From Coleophoma eucalyptorum (taxonomy: Eukaryota; Ascomycota; Leotiomycetes; Helotiales; Dermateaceae): a stretch of 64,000 nt of DNA. Positions 1 to 10,010 of this stretch are shown here, piece after piece. Where the stretch lies: contig JALRME010000044.1 in the NCBI GenBank assembly GCA_026120035.1, positions 124,001 to 188,000 of the forward strand, written 5' to 3'. Within the stretch, counting starts at the first letter, position 1, and each line of letters begins with the position of its first letter. The notes beneath the pieces were generated by a model that saw nothing but the letters and a program-made list of their open reading frames with translations, did not search any database and was not told where the DNA came from. The position numbers and the translations under genes were made by a program.

Positions 1-1701
1 AGCCTGAAATAATGGCATCGATAACGAGCCACACACAGGCACAATTTCCCAGTGGCAGAAATGGGAGCAGCTGCATCGATTGTCGAGCTTCTACGAGATA
101 GATAGCGTCGCTTGGGAAGCCGACGCCATGCGATTGTGGTTGTACTACGGCTCCGTCGGAGCCGATGTGCAGATGAGATCCTGCGTGAAGGACACCATGG
201 ATGGTATGGAGTGCGTTAAGATGTGCGAATTTTAAAATAACGGTATGCACCAAGGTAGGCAAATCCGAGGTATTGAGTACAGTATTAGGATCAGTGATGG
301 TAAACTTAATCGGAATACTCCGTTTCCATGCGTCAAGCACAGTGTCTAATTCTTTAGCGGCAAGCAGTCGTTCTACCTCTGAGTTTTTAAGAGCCTTTGT
401 TGAGAGTAGGCGCTTATAGATTCGACCTTGTATGATTGCAAGGCCAATGCGAAGGTTGAAGAAATTGAAGCTATTGGCCTGCACAGCATTTAAGTCGGTT
501 GTTTCGGTAGGTAACTCGACATCCATGTCGTCGTCCTCCTGTGCTGGAGGATCTCCAGTCTGTAGACTTATATCTTTATCAATAACGTATGCAATCCAAA
601 ATACTCGTTTCCTTTGCTCAATTTCGGATGCATTCAGACTAGGACCTTGGTCTTTTCGGTGAAGCTTCATACTATGAGCCATTTTCAATGCAGTGGATAT
701 CAGCACTGAGCAAGGGCCAGAGTTCGACGTCCCTTGCATTGTAGTCGCCATTCCAAGAACTGCCTGAACAGCAAGTATGTCGGGCTCCATTAGAGTCAAC
801 TGCGGTAACACCGCCAACGCGTTCTGTAAATATCCCCAGGCGTGAAAATCTTCAGACTGACTATCTAGTGTTCTCATGGCGCGAAAGCGGTGCGCCAGTG
901 AGAACACTACATTGAGACATGCCCACCAGCAAAGATCGTCACGCCTATCATTGGCATAGCGAGCCTCAAAAGTGTTCATAAAAGATGCTTGGTCAAAAAT
1001 AGGGAATGAGGTGTTAAAGCTTTCGAATGTTTCTTGGATTAGGAGCCGAGCGTCGGCCTCTGGAGGGAGGCTCTTATAGTTTTGGCGAGCCAGGATATCA
1101 GAGGGTGCTGTGATTTTCCAGTATGGCGTGGAAAGCTCAAGGTCTCTCTCCACAGCAGCAGGTACTTAGAAATTGTCAACTGAAGTAACAAAAAGGTAAT
1201 GAGGAAAATCATACTATGCTGAAAGGACTCGGGGATTGGCTCAGCGTTCGCAGGTGAGTCAGGTGAAGGCCGTATTGAGGTATTGAAACTCGACCTCTGG
1301 GTTCGTTTATTACTAGAACGTGACTCTGATGGATTTAAAAGAAGACGAGACGCCTTTCTTTTCTTGTCAAGGTTTTCCAAACTGGTCGGCTGTCCACTTC
1401 CCACCATGTCATTTGCTATTTGGATAGAGCCTTGATTCTGTAGCGCGGCTTCCATTCTCTCCATTCTTTTCTGTAACTCTTCAACATGCTTGTATCTGTT
1501 ATTTTTTAGCGCAGTTTAATTTTGGGGGCTTCAGAGGTGAGAGTCATACCCAGGGGGTCTCCTAGGCCCTTTGTTGGATCTGATTGGGGTGAACACACAT
1601 TGCCTGTTAACCTTGATACACTGGGCACAACGGTCTTCTACTATTTCACAGCGAATCTTTTTCTTCCGACACAAATCACACGCCTGCACAGTACTCAGCA
1701 T
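1..1701 (-). CDS. Zn2Cys6 fungal transcription factor, cut by left window edge
   Basis: A DNA-binding regulator of the Gal4-type zinc binuclear cluster family, expected in the nucleus. The cluster has six cysteines at residues 8, 11, 18, 25, 28 and 35, followed by a basic linker and a short heptad-like stretch (KHVEELQKRMERMEAAL) that could dimerise. Exons on the minus strand: 1550-1701, 1215-1495 and below 1164. The third exon encodes a fungal_trans-type middle domain with the usual pattern of a Lys-Met-Ala-His helix followed by a QRKRVFW motif. The start at 1701 is preferred because it sits just before the cluster; an in-frame ATG at 1734 also exists. The C-terminus lies outside the window. 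It lies next to the SDR and epimerase genes and could regulate them, which is inference from position only. Confidence 0.88.
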
Positions 1702-2456
1702 AGTTACAATGCTTCTGAGAGGGATGAAACACAAACCTTAATAATCACCTTAACTGATCCATCTTCAGTCTCCAATGTTGCGGCTGCCGAAAGGGCATCC
1801 ATCTATGTCTGGTATAGTAGATAGATTTCACTTTACTTCTTTTGGCCCTATTCTCGGGTTGAAAATGCTGTGAAAGTCAAAGTTGAACGGTGGCAATGGT
1901 ATGTGTAGCAAGTGTGGCTAGTAGTGATAAGCTCTAAGATGTGCAGCGTCAGGTGATAGCGGCCATCAGGTACGATCTGGTAAGCAGAATAGATCTGTAC
2001 CGTTAATCAGATGGATCAATAATGTGAGAAACTCTGAACAGATTAACATGTGTAGCATGTAGGACGAGGTGACGATGAGAAATGCGCGCCAAGACCCAAG
2101 TCCTGCTTATAAATACCTATAAAGTACATGCCTTCCCACTAAGCCTAAAGAACACTAGAACTGTCCCCGCCGCTGTAAACTCCGAAGTACTCCGTACAGT
2201 AATTGGAAGATGCAGACAGTATAGTACCTTCCATTATCTCGTAGGGCGGGGTAATGCGATAAGATCTGCTTATCAAAGCAACCATAGCCATCACCTCCCC
2301 GTGGCGTTGCCTGTCAGAAATACAACTGCTGTCGTGGTGGGACCAAGGAACATCTATGTTTAATCAATTGACGACTTAAAGGCGTTATCTAAAGTATTGC
2401 CTGAGCTAGCACCTGAAACAATGCGAGCGCATTCTTCAAGACTACAAATTCCAACG
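1702..2456. other. Intergenic region upstream of the Zn2Cys6 regulator
   Basis: About 750 bases between the start of the regulator and the 3' end of the short-chain dehydrogenase. Short open frames occur but none has a family signature or convincing splice structure. I see no clear regulatory element. Confidence 0.5.
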
Positions 2457-3255
2457 TCAAGCGGCTGGGAAGTGCTTATATCCTACACCCTTGACGAAGG
2501 TCTGTTGCCATGGCCCCTGCGACTTGCTCTCCGCAAGCTGCAGGTAGAAATCTCCATGTGCCTCTCCACTAATATCATTATATATAGGCGACCCATCAGC
2601 TTGCCGTTGGTCACCGTAGTAAAACCTGTGTTTGGTCAGTTTGATTGCTCGCATCAGGAGGAGGAGAAATGCATACTTAAACCCCCGATCTTGGTACGCT
2701 TGAGAGGCAGACTCAATAATGTGCGCCGTCGCCGACTTCCCGACACCCAAATCCAGAAGCGGCGCCATGGTCTTGGTGTTTAGGATGTTTCCAGTATAAA
2801 TGAATGTTTTGGAAGCGGAGTCGGGAAGTTGTTCGAATCCCAAGACAGCTTGCTGGGCAGCGACGAAAGCGCTCGTTGTGTTGATGTTGAAGTCCCGAGA
2901 AAAGTCTGTCAAAGGGAGAGACAGTGGATTCTTTGGGTTGTTGGGAGTTACCGCACCAGCTTTAAGGATATCAATAAGATCACCCTTCCAGTATCCGAGA
3001 ATAATCCTTACCATTGTAAACGACAACACTTGGGAGACCTAATAGTGATTTTACTTTCGAGAATGTCTCCGGGACAGAGCCCGGGTCAGATAAGTCACTC
3101 GAGATGTTGAGTTGGTCCGCAGTGCTGTCTTCTTCCTTCAGTTTTCTAGAGGCGAGGGCGACCTTGTAGCCTTTTGCAGCAAAGACTCGAGCTACATGTT
3201 GCCCAACGTTGGGCCCTGCGCCGAGGATGAGAATGACTGGGGATGTGTTAACCAT
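2457..3255 (-). CDS. Atypical short-chain dehydrogenase/reductase-like protein
   Basis: A Rossmann-fold NAD(P)-binding protein of 231 residues. Exons on the minus strand: 3012-3255, 2677-2959 and 2457-2625. The 52-base first intron rejoins the strand-4 motif as VVVYNAGAV. The 51-base second intron (2626-2676) has no stop and is a multiple of three, so it is easily missed; removing it gives GFKFYYGDQR, which fits the family better. The N-terminal nucleotide loop reads GAGPNVGQHVA, a variant of TGxxxGxG. The classic catalytic YxxxK appears as LxxxK within LGVGKSATAH, so the catalytic tyrosine seems to be missing. Substrate is unknown. It is transcribed away from the epimerase-like gene and shares its promoter. 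The SDR fold is secure; enzymatic activity is uncertain. Confidence 0.85.
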
Positions 3256-3491
3256 GGTTTAATATCTGAAGTTCGCGTGGTAATACGATTCAATGATTTA
3301 AAAGTAAAAGCTATGAGTTCGGCCTGGGTGGTCTGCCATCCCTCTTTTATAGAAGAGAAGACGCGTAGCGTAGTCCTTGACTGCTGAATGAACAAGCAGC
3401 ACGCATCGGACCATTCCTGCGGAGGCGTCAAGTGCTCCGAACCAGGATCGTACAGAGGGGAAACTCAGCTTTGAAATCCGGACCTGAAAAA

Positions 3492-3503
3492 CGGAGTGCT
3501 CCG
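3492..3503. promoter_or_regulatory. CGG-N6-CCG palindrome, candidate Zn2Cys6 site
   Basis: The sequence CGGAGTGCTCCG has two inverted CGG triplets spaced by six bases, the layout bound by several homodimeric Zn2Cys6 proteins. Its core AGTGCTCCGA (3495-3504) also occurs as a direct copy at 3431-3440. A Zn2Cys6 regulator gene ends the left side of the window, but that it binds here is inference. Confidence 0.45.
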
Positions 3504-3591
3504 AGTTAACCTCACAGCGCAATTCAGTTTTAGTAATCAAACCAATAGCAAATAATGGCGGAGCGGAGGCTTCGAGTCATCCGGCCTTCAT

Positions 3592-3623
3592 GTCGTCGGA
3601 CCTAAGCGAGGCCTCTCGACGAC
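3592..3623. repeat. Inverted repeat GTCGTCG / CGACGAC in divergent promoter
   Basis: Seven-base perfect arms at 3592-3598 and 3617-3623 are separated by 18 bases. It could be an operator-like element or chance; no transcript evidence is available. Confidence 0.4.
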
Positions 3624-3774
3624 TTCAGGGATGTGAAGCAAGGGTAGGTCGATACAATGGGTAAATAGATCTAACAACAATTGCAGAGTAGCTTTATAAT
3701 ACCACCCTTTTTGGATGACAAATAATTGTTGAAGATAACAAACACTTCACCTACACAGTACAGCGGAATAATAC

Positions 3775-3782
3775 TATATAAG
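3775..3782 (+). promoter_or_regulatory. TATA-like box of epimerase-like gene
   Basis: TATATAAG lies 96 bases before the ATG at 3878, a usual distance for a fungal TATA element. Confidence 0.5.
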
Positions 3783-3877
3783 ACCAGTTCCGTCTGGACT
3801 CAATTACTCAGTACACAATCTCCAGGACATTCTGAAATTGAATTGGAATAAATCGTCTGAATTTCATCACCAGAACC

Positions 3878-5354
3878 ATGAGCTCGAATATCTTAATCAC
3901 TGGCGCTGCTGGCTACATGTATGATTCTGCGTTACAACTTGTTTGTTAACGACTGACTTTTTCTATAGCGGAGGGTCTATCGTTGCCGATTTTCTGGCCC
4001 GCAACAGTCCCCTCATCAAGCAAAACCAAATCTTTGCTGCGGTCAGATCCGATGAACAGGTCAAGGCCTTATCAAAGCAGGGAATTACAGTGCTTCAATT
4101 GGATCTGAGTGACGAAAAGGCCGTAGTGGAAAGCGTATTGCACCATAAAAGTACAAAAAAGTTCCACCTGTCAGATCCATCACGTGCAGAATTCACTGAC
4201 TGTTTTCTAGTCAGCATTGTTATTCATACTGCAAGTTCTTTGGACGCAGGTCTAGCCCTTCCTTTGATCACTGCGCTTGGTAAACAAAAGGAGGTTAGCG
4301 GAGAGGAAAGCTATTTTATCCAGGTAAGTACAATGGCTTTATGTGTCTTCAACTACTAACCGTGAGATAGACCTCTGGATTGAGTGCATTCTGTGAAAGA
4401 ACTGGTTGGCCAGGTGGACAGACTGACGACACCGGTCCGGTGTTTGAAACAGAGAGCCAGCTGGCGGACTCTTTCCCTATCCGAAAGGTAACACGATTAT
4501 ATTCAAGAATTACATTCTAAGAACACAGATTCTAACTTCGGCAGACTGATGTGACTATTATTCAAAGTGCTAAAGAACAAGGAGTAACGAGCTTTATTGT
4601 TATACCTTCTACAGTCTGTGAGTACTACTGTATATATAATGACTCTTAGTATCCTTTAGACTGATGGTTCTCTTAGATGGCAAAGGCAGTGGTGAATGGA
4701 ATCAACTATCGGTACTATTGCCGATTTATGTTAAAGGATGTATCTCACGTAAATCAGTCTACAAATTCCCCGAGAATAACGTAAGAAAGGAAATCTACCA
4801 GTGGCAAAACAGTAGCACTAATATTTTCCACAGAAAGTGTCGGGTGTACACATTTCAGATTTGACAGCCCTTTACATGCAAATCATCGAGAAGATTATCC
4901 AGAAAGAGACTCCTCCAAGCGGTACCAAGGGCTACTACTTCGCATTAGCACATGATATCATTTGGTGGGAGTTTCTGGACCATCTGGCTGGGGCGCTTCT
5001 CGCTCGTGGTCTTGTAACAGATTCGAAGACACCGATATGGCCTAGTGACGAAGCTGCCGCAGAAACACTAGGCGTTCCTGTACAGTTTGTGGACGTTCTA
5101 TGGAAGTCTGGGTAGGTACTCCTTGTTGATTGAAGGCTGAAGGAAGTATAGCTGATCAAAACTCCAGGGACAACGTCACTACTGAGAACACGCGAAGACT
5201 CGGCTGGAAACCCATGTGGAATAAGGAACAGTTTTTGAAACATGTAGATGATGAAATAGAGGCTGTGGAAGAGCTTGGTGAGGCAAAAAGCAGTCTTGTT
5301 GCCTCTCTTTTTGAGGCTGCTAAAGGGTCTGAGGGCCAGGCGGAATCCAGTTAA
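3878..5354 (+). CDS. NAD-dependent epimerase/dehydratase-like protein
   Basis: An extended-SDR protein of 364 residues, probably cytosolic. It opens with NILITGAAGYIGGSIVADF, the nucleotide-binding TGxxGxxG motif, which is interrupted by the first intron. Exons: 3878-3918, 3969-4150, 4211-4323, 4371-4487, 4545-4617, 4677-4780, 4834-5111 and 5168-5354. The spliced length divides by three, and each junction restores family-like sequence such as FIVIPSTVYGKGSGEWN and the C-terminal NTRRLGWKP, typical of fungal nucleoside-sugar epimerase-like proteins. The second intron (60 bases, 4151-4210) contains no stop. Substrate cannot be told from sequence. It is divergent from the SDR gene, which suggests co-regulation, possibly by the neighbouring Zn2Cys6 protein. 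Confidence 0.88.
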
Positions 5355-6150
5355 GGGAGGTTGTCTCTCAAAACCTTGGAGCGGGGTTTGCGTAGTGTGT
5401 GAACGAAAAGGTAGTAGAGCCCGCGGTTGCTTGCTCTTTTACCTACTGGTAGAATGAAGGCCATTTTTTTGTCACCATGAATATAAGTTGGGTTCTTATA
5501 ATTCTGATAAAGGAAGTGCTTTGTGATAATAAGGATATGGATCTGTTCGCAAAAGGTGGAGACGACGTCGCCTAACTATACGACCCGAAAGGGTTTATGT
5601 CGAACAATCCTAGCAAACAAATATTGAATCCACATTATGTTATTGAGGTTCGAGCTGAACCAAATAGTTCGTCAACGCCATTTGAGTCCCAAAAGGCATT
5701 GACAAGACCGAGTTTTGAGATGAGGACAACTTATAGTATGCCTATCTCCAAAACCACTACAGCCATCAAACACCAAGTTCTCGCTCTGTTCGTCACTCAA
5801 TCACAATGCACATGACAAGGACCATCGTGATGATTTATGATATGATCTGGCGACCACTGAGTGCCTCCATCCATCATGAACACAGTACATTGACTATACA
5901 CAAATACCTTCAAGCTTTCGCACTGGAAATCGTGTTGCAAAGGAGGGATGAAGAAAAGTGCTTCACGACCCAGCTGACGATCGAAAGGGTGCCTTCTCGG
6001 TGTCAACCTTAGTGAGGGGGCCCGAACTGTAAGGCAGCTGTAACAGCTTAGTATATAGCAACAGTATCGTCAGCTACCTGTTCATATATTTCGTCCTGTG
6101 GTAGTATGGAGCAGATTGAAGAAATAACTTGCGTTATCTTCATCTTGTCC
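5355..6150. other. Intergenic region between convergent genes
   Basis: About 800 bases between the 3' ends of two convergent genes. It presumably holds both 3' untranslated regions. Small open frames inside show no recognisable domain. Confidence 0.5.
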
Positions 6151-7104
6151 TCACCCATCACTTATCCAGTATTCATCCAAGACATCCTGTCTCACCTCCC
6201 ATGCCCAGTGGTGACAAGTCTGATGCACGACGGGGCTCACTTCCCTCTCTCCCTCTTCATCGCCCTCATCTCCCACAGTCCGAATTCCCATTTGCACGTA
6301 TTTCTTTAACAACGCTCTTCTCCAGCGGCCGCGCTGTCCAACGCATTTTGCCCACCGGGATATTTGTCTATCATCATCATCACATCGTCTGCCGAGATAA
6401 AATCGTATGTACCACTGAAACCAGCCCCTGACATCGTATTCGTGCATTATCCATCCTGCGGCTTCCCATTCCTCAATGCTCTGCCCACATTTCACGCCGT
6501 ACTTGTTTACCTCGGCGTCATATGTTTCCGAGGTAAGGTATATCGAGACATCAAGTCCTTGGCGCCACGCAATTGGAATTTCTTGCCAGTCGTCGGAGAT
6601 GGTGACACCCAACGCCTTTGACCGCAGCGGTCGGAAATATGAGCCCCCAAAACAACCTTCCCGTAGGATCTCCTCTGGTGATTTATTGGGCAAGAAGTCT
6701 GGGTGAGATTCAAAATGGAGTGTTCCCAGTTCGTCTCGTGTTGGCGTAGAGGCTACCGGTGTCCATGATGTCCAACCTGCAATGATGCCGTCCACGTTCA
6801 GATGCTTCGGTGGTGCGGGGGATTCGTCTTTAATTGCGACCGAGGAACGTACTTGAACAGGTCGTGATTTTACGACAATCTCATCCTCCTTATATATTGG
6901 CTTCTCTTCAGTATTTGCGACCCTCGCAGAACGCCTTGTCGGTGCTACAGTGTTGGTAGGATTGAGTTTTCGTTTCTTAGGGCGGGGCTGCGACGAAGAG
7001 GTCGTCTGCGAAGATTGTAATGGTTGTGAAGCCTGGGACAGGTCTGCCAGAAGTAGTTTGTTCTGCTTGATATTGAGTTTTCGTCTCTCTTCGAAAGTGG
7101 ACAT
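6151..7104 (-). CDS. Uncharacterised nuclear-type protein with basic N-terminus
   Basis: An intronless gene for 317 residues whose function I do not recognise. The first 70 residues are low-complexity and basic, with a KKRK nuclear-localisation-like patch at residues 43-46 and a TRRSARVA motif shortly after. The opening EERRKLNIKQNKLLLADL and TRRSARVA resemble the N-terminal tail of Cmr1/WDR76-type chromatin proteins, but no WD repeats follow. The remaining 200 residues are tryptophan-rich and look like a folded domain, with a segment GWFQWYIRFYLGRR followed by acidic residues and RGRWRRALLKKY. This C-terminal part looks like a conserved fungal domain of unknown function. Nuclear location is inferred from the basic motifs. 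Confidence 0.8.
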   Translation of the reverse strand: MSTFEERRKLNIKQNKLLLADLSQASQPLQSSQTTSSSQPRPKKRKLNPTNTVAPTRRSARVANTEEKPIYKEDEIVVKSRPVQVRSSVAIKDESPAPPKHLNVDGIIAGWTSWTPVASTPTRDELGTLHFESHPDFLPNKSPEEILREGCFGGSYFRPLRSKALGVTISDDWQEIPIAWRQGLDVSIYLTSETYDAEVNKYGVKCGQSIEEWEAAGWIMHEYDVRGWFQWYIRFYLGRRCDDDDRQISRWAKCVGQRGRWRRALLKKYVQMGIRTVGDEGDEEGEREVSPVVHQTCHHWAWEVRQDVLDEYWISDG

Positions 7105-7912
7105 GCTGGACCATCAAGAGGGAGTCGATGTTATTTGATACTCTCATAAGATAGGCTATTTGATACACGATGGCCAGAAAAGCCGCAATCAGATGCGGAA
7201 GACGCGACACGCGCCTATGACATCACGCCCAAGATCAGTTATCAGCGATGTTTTCAGCCCATTTTATATCAGCAAACGACCAGTTCCTCTTTGGTTAAGT
7301 AATATTAATTCAGAATCGAATTATTCATTGCTAGACCTGAAAATCTCTAGATTTGTGAGATATAATTTACCACTTAGCAGTAAGTGCCAACCTAGTTTTT
7401 CCAGTTACAGGTGATATCACCTGATAAACCATGATATGGCTTTTCGTATAGTTATGTATAGTTTGATGGAAGTTCTGAAACTGATACTGCCATTTCCACT
7501 CCAAAAGCATGGGTGGAGATTTCAACTGAAATAAGTCGCTCGCCAAACTATTGCTGCGTTCCAGGATAGATATCTACAAGTAGCAATTTTTTATTTCCTT
7601 TACTCAGTATTTTGTTATTGATACAGGAAATTTTGTAAGTGGATTTTCTGCTATCATAAGAATCTCTTGGATAACTAATAGATAACTCGCCAATCTCGAT
7701 CATGGTTAGTGGTGATACAGAGAGGGTCAGCCAGTGCACTAATAGAGATGTTCACAGGATTGAAGCATTTAGCACTGTACATGGCTAGTTGTAGACTCTG
7801 GATGAATTGGGAGTTTACCAAGAGTTAAATCTTATTCGTTCAGTCTAGATACAAGACTAGAAACCCTTCACACTATTTAGAAAAATGCTTCGACCAGATC
7901 CCTATGAAATAT
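7105..7912. other. Intergenic region
   Basis: About 800 AT-rich bases upstream of the uncharacterised protein and downstream of the xylitol dehydrogenase gene. A 63-codon open frame at 7548-7739 on the minus strand has no recognisable features. Nothing else was identified. Confidence 0.5.
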
Positions 7913-8977
7913 TTACAATTCCGCCACCTTTATCAGATTTTTAATTCCCTTTCCAGCTGCTGTCAGATCCCATGCTGAAGTAGCTTTCTCAAAGGAAACA
8001 ATATTACTTAGTAATTCCTTGACTGATACCCTCCCGGTCTCGAGCAGCTTGATAGCAAGCTCATAATCTCCAGGACCGTATCTGAACGATCCTTTCACAT
8101 GCAGTTCCTTCTCAGATAACGCCAATATTGGCACCTCTATGTACGGTTTTCCAAGCCCGGTTTGCACATACGAGCCGCCCATCCGCAACACGTGGATGCC
8201 AGTCTGGATACAGGGTGCCGCGCCTGTCGCCTCGATCAGAACATCGGCCCCATCTTCGAGACCAAATTTTTCTTTGAGAGCCGCCGCATTATCTTCAGGC
8301 GATGATTGCGCGCTCGGTATATACGTCTCACAGTCGAGGTATTTCTTAGCGAATTGGAGTTTCTCTTCGAGAATGTCCACCAAGATTATTTGATGCGCTC
8401 CAAATACCTTGGCTACGGCTCCACAGAGAAGACCAATCGTCCCTGACCCCATGATAATCACAGAGTCGCTAGGCTTAATGTCGGCCAGGCGCGAGGAATG
8501 GACTGCAACCGACAACGGCTCGACCAAAACGGCCAATTCCAGACCAATACTACTGGGTAACTTGTACGCAAAATCCTCTGGCATGCGGAAATACTTGGTC
8601 AATGTTCCATGGCAGGCTGGCGGCGCAGCAGCGAACTTCATGTCGACACACAGGTTATAGAAGCCTCGCTTGCAGGCCTTGCAGCGGCGGCAAGGAAACC
8701 CAGGCTCGATAGCTACATGGTCGCCCGGCTTGAGAGTGGTGCATTTGGATCCAACTGCGTGGACGACGGCAGAAGCTTCATGCCCCATGACCAGCGGGTG
8801 CTCGTTATCGACTTTCCGTCCGATGCCCCCATGCTTCCAGAAGTGGACATCACTACCACAAACTCCTACGTAGGCAATCTGCACGATGATATCGTGCTGG
8901 TCTTCAATCGTTGGCATAGGCCGATCTTCCAGCTTTGCGGAACCGGGACCGTACAGAAACCATGAAGGGTTTTCCAT
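7913..8977 (-). CDS. Xylitol dehydrogenase (D-xylulose reductase), zinc-dependent
   Basis: A medium-chain zinc alcohol dehydrogenase of 354 residues without introns. The family oxidises xylitol to D-xylulose with NAD in fungal pentose catabolism in the cytosol. Catalytic zinc ligands are visible as Cys40 in GVCGSD and His66-Glu67 in GHEAS; four structural-zinc cysteines occur at 96, 99, 102 and 110. The nucleotide fold has MGSGTIGLLCG followed by the acidic residue in ILVDI, which favours NAD. The open frame extends 101 codons further upstream, but that part is not family-like; the ATG at 8977 starts directly at the conserved MENPSWFLYGPG. A related sorbitol or arabitol dehydrogenase is the main alternative. 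Confidence 0.9.
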   Translation of the reverse strand: MENPSWFLYGPGSAKLEDRPMPTIEDQHDIIVQIAYVGVCGSDVHFWKHGGIGRKVDNEHPLVMGHEASAVVHAVGSKCTTLKPGDHVAIEPGFPCRRCKACKRGFYNLCVDMKFAAAPPACHGTLTKYFRMPEDFAYKLPSSIGLELAVLVEPLSVAVHSSRLADIKPSDSVIIMGSGTIGLLCGAVAKVFGAHQIILVDILEEKLQFAKKYLDCETYIPSAQSSPEDNAAALKEKFGLEDGADVLIEATGAAPCIQTGIHVLRMGGSYVQTGLGKPYIEVPILALSEKELHVKGSFRYGPGDYELAIKLLETGRVSVKELLSNIVSFEKATSAWDLTAAGKGIKNLIKVAEL

Positions 8978-10010
8978 TTTGGTGAATTGAGCAGTTTTTG
9001 CTGGAGAGATTTGAGTTGTTGCAGTGTTTTGACAAGATTTGAAACAAAATGGATGCAATGGGAGAATGCAATACGAGACATAGAGGAGAAGATAATTTCT
9101 CTTAAATAGATAAAGAGACTCACATGCGAAATATAAGCACGAGCTGGATTGCACCAGACATTGGATAAGGTGGCATGGGTTATTTGCACAGCGACGGTCC
9201 TGTTCAGAGAGTCGGAAGGCGAGAGATCTGCAATGGATCATCATTGATCCTCCAGTAGCAAAATGGAGTTCTGGGCTCAACCCTCACTGCTCAGCTAACT
9301 GGCGTGACGGGCCATGTCGCGCCGCGTAACAGAAGCCTGCAGATATTTAGACGGACGCCTTTTCTTCTACATATTATTGTCATGTTTCGAAACTCCAACC
9401 ATATTCGTTAGAATCGAAGATATGTCATAGAAGCCAAGCCCATGTCCACGCCACTTTCTGCCCCTGCGAATGTTAAATAATACCTACCCCTCCTACTCCA
9501 CATACCCCTCCCCACCCCGCGCCCACAACGCCCTTTCCACGAATCCTGTAACCCAACGTTATGTCAACGACGACGTGGACAGCGCCTTTCGAATACTTGC
9601 TCTTCAGGCCAAGACATCCTCCATGAACTAGCAGAACACAGGATACTCCTCAAATTTGTCTCTAAGATGTTTGAAATGACAAGGTGAAGTCTTTAGTGCT
9701 CTACCTAATAGAGTATAATAGCCATTGATCAATCATGGTGCGTATTCGTTTCATTTGTCATTATTTCCGTCTCCTTATCAACCTCAAGAAACGTATTGCA
9801 ATTGCGCCGAAACGCAGAAACTTGACCATCGAGTATCCACTGATCCAATGAAGCGAGATCACGAGACCAGATTTAACGTGTCTGGCCCGAAAGACAAGGC
9901 GATCTTATTGCCATCTTGCGTTCCCTGCCTCTCCAACACCCCTACACAGTAATCCATGCTCGAGAATTATGCAGACTCATGAGATCCAACGGCCATAACC
10001 AGCGGAGAGC
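8978..10010. promoter_or_regulatory. Divergent intergenic region between xylitol dehydrogenase and regulator
   Basis: About 1 kb between two divergently transcribed genes, so it should contain both promoters. A pyrimidine-rich stretch lies around 9480-9540. A 75-codon open frame at 9725 shows no family features. I found no convincing binding motif. Confidence 0.45.

Larger units (their letters stand above)
3256..3877. promoter_or_regulatory. Divergent promoter between SDR and epimerase-like gene
   Basis: This 622-base interval separates two divergently transcribed oxidoreductase-type genes. It contains a CGG-N6-CCG palindrome, a 10-base direct repeat, a 7-base inverted repeat and a TATATAAG box about 100 bases before the plus-strand start; each is listed separately. 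Confidence 0.6.

Noticed and set aside
8978..9280. An upstream extension of the xylitol dehydrogenase frame by 101 codons
   Set aside because: The extension is not family-like, while the downstream ATG fits the known N-terminus exactly.
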